Assembly (NCBI GenBank): GCA_024304875.1
Contig: JAMWZF010000026.1
Location: 1-13,652 of the forward strand
From: Paracoccaceae bacterium
Lineage (GTDB): Bacteria; Pseudomonadota; Alphaproteobacteria; Rhodobacterales; Rhodobacteraceae
Length of the DNA: 13,652 nucleotides
Direction: 5' to 3'
Below, one piece after another: positions 7,967 through 13,652 of the stretch (positions are counted from its first letter, which is position 1; every line of letters starts with the position of its first letter). Below the pieces are notes generated by a model. That model had not been told where the DNA came from. It made no database searches and saw nothing but the letters and a program-made list of their open reading frames with translations. Made by a program: the position numbers and the translations under genes.

Positions 7967-8712
7967 AGGGCGATCCAGATCAGGCGCAGGCCGGTGATCG
8001 TCAAGAGCGCGTAGGTCAGAACAAAGAAGGCGCGTTCGGGCATCCAGTGGTGCGCCCGGACGCCGAGCCAGGTCCCGACCAACGCGACAGGAATCATCAC
8101 CGCGTCCAGCAGCAACGTCTCGGCGGTGAAGATGCCGAGGAAAGCATAGGGCACGACCTTCATCAGGTTGATCGCCCAGAAGACGATGACCGTGGTGGCC
8201 TGGTAGGTCGTCTTGGCCAGACCCTGCCCCAGCAGGAACACCGCAGCGGGCGGCCCGCCCGCATGGCTGACGAAGCTGGTGAACCCCGCCACGCTGCCAA
8301 AGCCCGCGCCCACGGCCGGCGAATAGCGGATGCCGCCGCTGCCGATCAGCCCGCCGGCCCGGGCCCCCTGCCAGGCGACGAACGCCAGGCACATTGCCCC
8401 GATCAGCACCCGGAAGATGTCGTCGTCGACGACGGTATAGAGCGCCGCGCCCAGCGCCACCCCCGGCACCGCACCGAGGACGAGCGCGAGGGCCGAAGGT
8501 CCGTGCCACTTCTTCCAGTAGGGTTTGAGCGATGCCACGTCGATCAGCATCAGGATCGGCAGCATGATCCCCAGCGCCTGCCCCGGCGGGATCACCAGAG
8601 CCAGAATCGCCGAGGAGGCGAAGGCCGCGCCCGACCCGAAGCCCGCCTTCGAGATCGCCGCGAAGAGCACGGCCGGGACGGCGACGGCGATTGTGTAAAG
8701 ATCGGGCAGCAT
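7963..8712 (-). CDS. TauE/SafE (TSUP) family permease
   Basis: A 249-aa membrane protein with about eight hydrophobic segments. It shows the two-repeat pattern of the sulfite exporter TauE/SafE family: AVLFAAISKAGFGSGAAFASSAIL near the N-terminus and VAGFTSFVSHAGGPPAAVFLLGQGL in the second half. The family moves small anions, often organosulfur or sulfite compounds; the substrate here cannot be read. The start at 8712 (MLPDLYTIAVAVP) is preferred over the longer frame to 8904, because GGGAGA lies 6 bp upstream (8724-8719), the extra 64 residues are polar and low-complexity, and the longer form would overlap mdh. The gene is divergent from mdh across 166 bp and convergent with the small secreted protein. 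Confidence 0.88.
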   Translation of the reverse strand: MLPDLYTIAVAVPAVLFAAISKAGFGSGAAFASSAILALVIPPGQALGIMLPILMLIDVASLKPYWKKWHGPSALALVLGAVPGVALGAALYTVVDDDIFRVLIGAMCLAFVAWQGARAGGLIGSGGIRYSPAVGAGFGSVAGFTSFVSHAGGPPAAVFLLGQGLAKTTYQATTVIVFWAINLMKVVPYAFLGIFTAETLLLDAVMIPVALVGTWLGVRAHHWMPERAFFVLTYALLTITGLRLIWIAL

Positions 8713-8747
8713 TCTCCGTCTCCCGGCAAACCGTTGACTTGCGGCCC

Positions 8748-8761
8748 TGTTAGCGCCCCCA
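8748..8761. promoter_or_regulatory. Operator-like site upstream of mdh (same 9-mer as at pckA)
   Basis: TGTTAGCGC at 8748-8756 is identical to the pckA copy at 2203-2211; the full 14-mer matches TGTTAGCGCTAACA at 11 of 14 positions. It lies 118 bp before the mdh start and 36 bp before the TSUP start, so it could serve either gene. A TTGACT (8734-8739) lies just beside it but no -10 box at proper spacing was found on the plus strand. Confidence 0.45.
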
Positions 8762-8878
8762 GTCGGGGCCTGCCAGCCCGGAGCAGCCGGCCCCCGATGC
8801 CCTCTGCCTTGCGCGGCGCGGGCCAAGGGACTAGGCAACGCCTCGGAAAGCCAACAGCTTGAGGGACACCCTACCAAA

Positions 8879-9841
8879 ATGGCCAGACCCAAGATCGCAC
8901 TCATCGGCGCAGGTCAGATCGGCGGAACGCTCGCCCACCTCGTCGCGCTGAAGGAACTGGGCGACGTCGTCCTGTTCGACATCGCCGAGGGCACCCCCGA
9001 GGGCAAGGCGCTCGACATCGCCGAAAGCGGACCGGCCGAGGGCTTCGACGCCAGCCTGCGCGGCACCCAGGACTACGCCGACATCGCCGGCGCGGACGTC
9101 TGCATCGTCACCGCCGGTGTGCCGCGCAAGCCGGGGATGAGCCGCGACGACCTGCTGGGCATCAACCTCAAGGTCATGAAATCCGTGGGCGAGGGCATCG
9201 CTGCCCATGCCCCCGACGCCTTCGTCATCTGCATCACCAACCCGCTCGACGCGATGGTCTGGGCCCTGCAGAAGTTCAGCGGCCTGCCGCCGCAGAAGGT
9301 CTGCGGCATGGCCGGCGTTCTGGACAGCGCCCGCTTCCGCCACTTCCTCAGCCTCGAATTCGGCGTGTCCATGAAGGATGTCACCGCCTTCGTCCTCGGC
9401 GGCCACGGCGACACCATGGTCCCTTCGGTCCGCTACTCCACCGTCGGCGGCATCCCCCTGCCGGACCTGGTCGAGATGGGCTGGACCAGCCAGGACAAGA
9501 TCGACGCCATCGTCCAGCGCACCCGCGACGGCGGCGCCGAGATCGTCGGCCTGCTGAAGACCGGCTCCGCCTATTACGCGCCCGCCACCTCCGCCATCGA
9601 GATGGCCGAAGCCTACCTCAAGGACCAGAAGCGCGTCCTGCCCTGCGCCGCCTACTGCCAGGGCGAGATCGGGGTGAAGGACATGTACGTCGGTGTGCCC
9701 ACCGTGATCGGCGCCGGCGGGATCGAGAAGATCATCGACATCAAGCTGACCAAGGAAGAGCAGCAGATGTTCGACAAGTCGGTCGAGGCCGTGAAGGGCC
9801 TGGTCGAGGCCTGCAAGGGCATCGACGACAGCCTGGCCTGA
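8879..9841 (+). CDS. mdh: Malate dehydrogenase (NAD-dependent)
   Basis: Oxidises (S)-malate to oxaloacetate with NAD+ in the TCA cycle. The protein is 320 aa, of the LDH-like MDH class common in alphaproteobacteria. Seen in the sequence: Rossmann motif GAGQIGG at 10-16, Asp34 for the NAD ribose, the substrate loop GVPRKPGMSRDDLL with Arg83 and Arg89 (an Arg at the first of these marks MDH rather than LDH), NPLDAMV at 121-127, Asp149 and Arg152 in GVLDSARF, and the catalytic His176 in LGGHGDTMVP. GAGGGA (8861-8866) is the likely ribosome site, spacing 12 bp, rather long. The gene is followed by a strong intrinsic terminator, so it is monocistronic here, unlike the mdh-sucCDAB operon of rhizobia. 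Confidence 0.97.
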   Translation: MARPKIALIGAGQIGGTLAHLVALKELGDVVLFDIAEGTPEGKALDIAESGPAEGFDASLRGTQDYADIAGADVCIVTAGVPRKPGMSRDDLLGINLKVMKSVGEGIAAHAPDAFVICITNPLDAMVWALQKFSGLPPQKVCGMAGVLDSARFRHFLSLEFGVSMKDVTAFVLGGHGDTMVPSVRYSTVGGIPLPDLVEMGWTSQDKIDAIVQRTRDGGAEIVGLLKTGSAYYAPATSAIEMAEAYLKDQKRVLPCAAYCQGEIGVKDMYVGVPTVIGAGGIEKIIDIKLTKEEQQMFDKSVEAVKGLVEACKGIDDSLA

Positions 9842-9868
9842 ACCACCAAGGTTCCGGTTCCAGCAGCA

Positions 9869-9902
9869 GGGGCGTCCCGGACCACGGGCGCCCCTTTCTC
9901 TT
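9869..9902 (+). terminator. Intrinsic terminator after mdh
   Basis: The stem is GGGGCG (9869-9874) with CGCCCC (9889-9894), continued by CCCG (9876-9879) with CGGG (9885-9888) around a single bulged T and a 5-base loop. TTTCTCTT follows directly. It starts 27 bp after the mdh stop. Confidence 0.85.
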
Positions 9903-9931
9903 GCGCCCCGCGGTGGCATCCCGATCGTTGC

Positions 9932-10933
9932 ATGATGACCGCCTCCCCGCCTGCGCCGGCGTGCGCCAACGCGTCCGCGGAGGCGCCTTGCCCGCACCGA
10001 GGCCGGTCACGACCCGCGCTGATCCGTCTTGCCAGCTCCGTCGAAGACGTCCACCACTTTCTGGTGACCTGGACGACCGGATATATCTACGCCGCGACTG
10101 GCGATCTCTACCTGACGCTCGCCCGCCGGTCGGCCCGTCGGCTGAAATCGGTCATGCCCGAGGTGACCGTGGACCTGTTCACCGACCGCGACCTGAGCGA
10201 TCCCGTCTTCGACCGCATCCACCGGTTGAAGGGTGCCGGGAGGCGGCCCAAGATGGAGGCCCTCCGCCGGTCGCGATTCGATCGGACGCTCTATCTCGAT
10301 GCCGACACCGTCGTGGTGCGGCCCATCGCGGATGCGCTCGACCTGCTGGATCGTTTCGATGTCGTCGGGGCGCACGAAAACTATCGCAACTCGCCCTCCT
10401 CTCGGACCCACTGGAAGGGCCGGATCCCAAGCGCCTTCCCCGAGATCAATTCCGGCGTTCTCGGGATACGCAAGAGCCGAGCCACCCGGACCCTGCTCAG
10501 GCGGTGGGAAGAAGGGTTTCTGACATCGGACCTGAAGAATGATCAGCCTGTCTTGCGGCGGCTTCTCTACGACAGCAGGCTGCGCGTCGGCGTCTTGCCG
10601 ATGGATTACAATCTGATGCACACGCGCGCACTGGGCGCGATGGGTCGCAAGATGGCGGCGCCCCGCGTGCTGCACGTGACCCGGCTTCATGCGGAGGGGG
10701 CCGATCCGGGCGATCCCATGATTTCCCTCGATCCGGCCGACTGCCTCGCGCCCGCCGCGCATCAAGCTCTTTTGGCGCTCATCGAGGGCGACCTGACAGA
10801 AGACCTCGAGCAGCCCGCCGCCGCCCGACGGCGGCCAGAGCCGGACAGGCCGACCTTATATCGCCGATCTGCCAGCATGCGGCTTCTCGCCGCGCTGAGC
10901 CGGCGATTCGGTTTTCCCGCGCGTCGCAGTTAA
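9932..10933 (+). CDS. Glycosyltransferase, GT8-like / nucleotide-diphospho-sugar fold
   Basis: A putative retaining-type glycosyltransferase of up to 333 aa; donor and acceptor are unknown. The GT-A fold is shown by TWTTGYIYAATGDLYLTLARRSARRLK (nucleotide side), KMEALRRSRFDRTLYLDADTVVVRPI with the metal-binding D-A-D at 123-125, PEINSGVLGIRKS and KNDQPVLRRLLY, the usual order in this superfamily, and a late VLHVTRLH histidine motif. No membrane helix or signal peptide is seen. The start is uncertain: ATG 9932 has no good Shine-Dalgarno and the first 30 residues are low-complexity, so a start nearer residue 30-45 (for example GTG at 10064) is possible. It stands alone between the mdh terminator and the sucC promoter region, which separates mdh from the succinyl-CoA synthetase genes. 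Confidence 0.75.
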   Translation: MMTASPPAPACANASAEAPCPHRGRSRPALIRLASSVEDVHHFLVTWTTGYIYAATGDLYLTLARRSARRLKSVMPEVTVDLFTDRDLSDPVFDRIHRLKGAGRRPKMEALRRSRFDRTLYLDADTVVVRPIADALDLLDRFDVVGAHENYRNSPSSRTHWKGRIPSAFPEINSGVLGIRKSRATRTLLRRWEEGFLTSDLKNDQPVLRRLLYDSRLRVGVLPMDYNLMHTRALGAMGRKMAAPRVLHVTRLHAEGADPGDPMISLDPADCLAPAAHQALLALIEGDLTEDLEQPAAARRRPEPDRPTLYRRSASMRLLAALSRRFGFPARRS

Positions 10934-10945
10934 CGATCCTCCTTA

Positions 10946-10976
10946 TGTGATCACAGCCAGAAACAGTGTGATCACA
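10946..10976. promoter_or_regulatory. Twin perfect palindrome TGTGATCACA upstream of sucC
   Basis: TGTGATCACA occurs at 10946-10955 and again at 10967-10976. Centres are 21 bp apart, two helical turns, so both face the same side of the DNA. A third, imperfect copy TGTGATCTTA (8 of 10) lies at 11031-11040. They lie 100-130 bp before the sucC start. The motif looks like a GntR-type or a compact CRP-like operator; the regulator is unknown. Confidence 0.65.
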
Positions 10977-11075
10977 AATGTCGGATTTTCTTGCGATGCG
11001 GCGGTTTAGCAATCGAAAAGCCTTGGGGGCTGTGATCTTAAGCCGCTGACGCCAGCCAGACGCAAGGGGCCCAAG

Positions 11076-12269
<1,194 letters not shown>

Positions 12270-12371
12270 GGCGGATGGTCAGCCTCTGTCACTTGCCGCG
12301 CAGGGGGGTGCGCGGGGCGCCGGAACCGATTGCGGACGCCGGGCGTTCGGCCTCAAACGGAGGACCGAACC

Positions 12372-12686
12372 TTGCTCGACTTTCTGCCAGACCGCTCGAA
12401 ATCCCGCGCCCTGGAACTGTCGGATCGCGTGAGCCCGCTGATCTACGCGGGCGGGCTGATCGGACTGGGTGCACTTCTGCTCTGGGCGAAGCCGCGGATC
12501 GGCGAGGTCCCGAAGGCGGCCCTGACCGAACGGGTTTCGGGCAGCCGTCGTCGCCGCTTGGCGCGGTCCGGCCGCGATGCCGTCGGGGCTCTGGCGCCCA
12601 GCAACGTGACGGACAGCGTGGGCCGGTCTCTGGTGGTCGGCGGCCTCGCACTGATGCTGGCGCGCCTGCTGGACGAGGCCTCCTGA
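12372..12686 (+). CDS. Small putative membrane protein between sucC and sucD, TTG start
   Basis: A 104-aa protein that I do not recognise. It reads LLDFLPDRSKSRALELSDRVSPLIYAGGLIGLGALLLWAKP, then a basic middle (SGSRRRRLARSGRD) and a second moderately hydrophobic stretch SVGRSLVVGGLALMLARLLDEAS, so one or two membrane segments are likely. The start is set by GGAGGA (12359-12364) with 7 bp to a TTG at 12372; an upstream in-frame TTG at 12330 has no such site, and no in-frame ATG fits. It lies 102 bp after sucC on the same strand and is probably on the same transcript. A small gene here in the Rhodobacteraceae is plausible, but conservation is untested. Confidence 0.6.
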   Translation: MLDFLPDRSKSRALELSDRVSPLIYAGGLIGLGALLLWAKPRIGEVPKAALTERVSGSRRRRLARSGRDAVGALAPSNVTDSVGRSLVVGGLALMLARLLDEAS

Positions 12687-13029
12687 CCGGGCGCTTCGGC
12701 GCACCGTTCCCCACCATCGAGACGCGCGCGGCGCAGAGTTCCGGCCGGTCGATGACCGGTCTCGGCTTCTTCACGCCTGCAAACGGCAGACTGCCCCGGC
12801 CCCATCAAACGTCGATCTGCTTCGGCCACGCCGTCAGCCCGCTCGATTTCGTCAGCGCCGTCTCGACGCCCGCCCAGCTTCGCTGTGTCGGCGCCGGGGC
12901 GGATTTCACCCATTGCATAAACACCGCGCGCATCCACGCCGCGCCGACCTAGACACGCCTGGACCGGCCTCGGCCGGACCGACCGAAACCCGGCCCGCCC
13001 CGCGGGCGCACAATAGGAAGAGGACGCCG
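12687..13029. other. 343-bp gap before sucD without a supported gene
   Basis: No gene is supported here. A 66-codon plus-strand frame from ATG 12752 to 12952 lacks a good ribosome site and has no recognisable family. The stretch holds three perfect short stem-loops: CCGGTC-GAT-GACCGG (12745-12759), CCGGCC-TC-GGCCGG (12964-12977) and GCCCGC-CCC-GCGGGC (12993-13007). None is followed by a T-run, so they are not standard terminators; the last ends 8 bp before the sucD ribosome site. No promoter was seen. Confidence 0.5.
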
Positions 13030-13652
13030 ATGGCCATTCTCGTCGACGAAACCACCAAGGTGATCTGCCAGGGCTTCACCGGCTCGCAGGGCACGTTCCA
13101 CTCCGAACAGGCCATCGCCTACGGCACCCAGATGGTCGGCGGCGTGACCCCCGGCAAGGGCGGCAGCGAACACCTCGGCCTGCCGGTCTTCGACAGCTGC
13201 TTCGAGGCGGTCCAGCAGACCGGCGCCAATGCCTCCGTGATCTACGTCCCGCCCCCCTTCGCGGCGGATTCCATCCTCGAGGCGATCGACGCCGAGATCC
13301 CGCTGATCATCTGCATCACCGAAGGCATCCCGGTGCTGGACATGATGAAGGTCAAGCGGGTCCTGCAGAACTCCAGGTCGATCCTGATCGGCCCCAATTG
13401 CCCCGGTGTCATCACCCCCGACGCCTGCAAGATCGGCATCATGCCCGGTCACATCCACAAGCGCGGGTCGGTCGGCGTGGTGTCCCGCTCGGGCACCCTG
13501 ACCTACGAGGCGGTCAAGCAGACCACCGATGTCGGCCTCGGCCAGTCCACCTGCGTCGGCATCGGCGGCGATCCGATCAAGGGAACCGAGCATATCGACG
13601 TGCTGGAGTGGTTCCTCGCCGATGACGAGACCGAAAGCATCATCATGATCGG
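13030..13652 (+). CDS. sucD: Succinyl-CoA synthetase, alpha subunit (partial, C-terminus outside window)
   Basis: The CoA-binding and phospho-histidine subunit of succinyl-CoA synthetase. The first 207 codons are present, about 70% of the usual length of about 290 aa, cut only by the window edge. Seen: MAILVDETTKVICQGFTGSQGTFHSEQAIAYGTQMVGGVTPGKGG (CoA-binding Rossmann domain), IYVPPPFAADSILEAIDAEIPLIICITEGIP, IGPNCPGVITPDACKIGIMPGHIHKRG with GPNCPG at 121-126, and SRSGTLTYE. The active-site phospho-histidine lies beyond the edge and cannot be checked. The ribosome site AGGAAGAGGA (13015-13024) lies 5 bp before the ATG. A GC hairpin at 12993-13007 sits just upstream. Confidence 0.95.
   Translation, partial: MAILVDETTKVICQGFTGSQGTFHSEQAIAYGTQMVGGVTPGKGGSEHLGLPVFDSCFEAVQQTGANASVIYVPPPFAADSILEAIDAEIPLIICITEGIPVLDMMKVKRVLQNSRSILIGPNCPGVITPDACKIGIMPGHIHKRGSVGVVSRSGTLTYEAVKQTTDVGLGQSTCVGIGGDPIKGTEHIDVLEWFLADDETESIIMI

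Noticed and set aside
8713..8904. 64-residue N-terminal extension of the TSUP permease
   Set aside because: It would overlap mdh, has a polar low-complexity sequence, and a good ribosome site exists for the start at 8712.
8831..9997. 388-codon minus-strand frame opposite mdh
   Set aside because: Shadow of the well-defined mdh gene; composition is typical of antisense frames.
12752..12952. 66-codon frame in the sucC-sucD spacer
   Set aside because: Weak ribosome site, no recognisable domain, and competing open frames on the other strand.

Overview
The window is high-GC DNA from an alphaproteobacterium, most likely a member of the Rhodobacteraceae (Rhodobacter/Roseobacter relatives). This rests on three things: a ChvG-ChvI two-component pair divergent from ATP-dependent pckA, the block mdh ... 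sucC ... sucD, and an operon carrying two ethylmalonyl-CoA (EMC) pathway enzymes. No plasmid, phage, transposase, CRISPR, rRNA or tRNA sequence was seen. All confident genes are chromosomal core metabolism or its regulation.

Left part (1-4513): the minus strand carries chvI then chvG (chvG runs off the left edge at base 1). A 299-bp divergent intergenic region separates them from pckA on the plus strand. pckA is followed by a small secreted DUF3859-like protein. This gene meets the next, minus-strand operon tail to tail, and the 199-bp gap holds two inverted copies of a GC-rich repeat that probably terminates transcription in both directions.

Middle part (4713-7966): a tightly packed minus-strand operon reads, in transcription order, (3S)-malyl-CoA thioesterase/CitE-like protein (mcl2-like), an NnrU-family membrane protein, a 68-aa DUF1737 protein and mesaconyl-CoA hydratase (mch). 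Gaps are 4 bp or less and two junctions overlap. Divergent from it is a small secreted protein of about 104 aa, whose stop codon overlaps the stop codon of a convergent TauE/SafE-type permease.

Right part (8879-13652): mdh with a good intrinsic terminator, a GT8-like glycosyltransferase, sucC, a small putative membrane protein starting at TTG, and the first 207 codons of sucD. The TCA genes (mdh, sucC, sucD), the gluconeogenic exit (pckA) and the EMC enzymes form one functional picture: acetyl-CoA and C4-acid assimilation feeding malate, oxaloacetate and PEP.

The main regulatory signals are a repeated 9-mer (TGTTAGCGC and its complement), three times upstream of pckA and once upstream of mdh, and a perfect twin palindrome TGTGATCACA with centres 21 bp apart upstream of sucC. 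I found no convincing entirely new biological system. The best leads are the shared operator-like sites, the conserved-looking coupling of NnrU and DUF1737 to EMC enzymes, and the 760-bp interruption between sucC and sucD.
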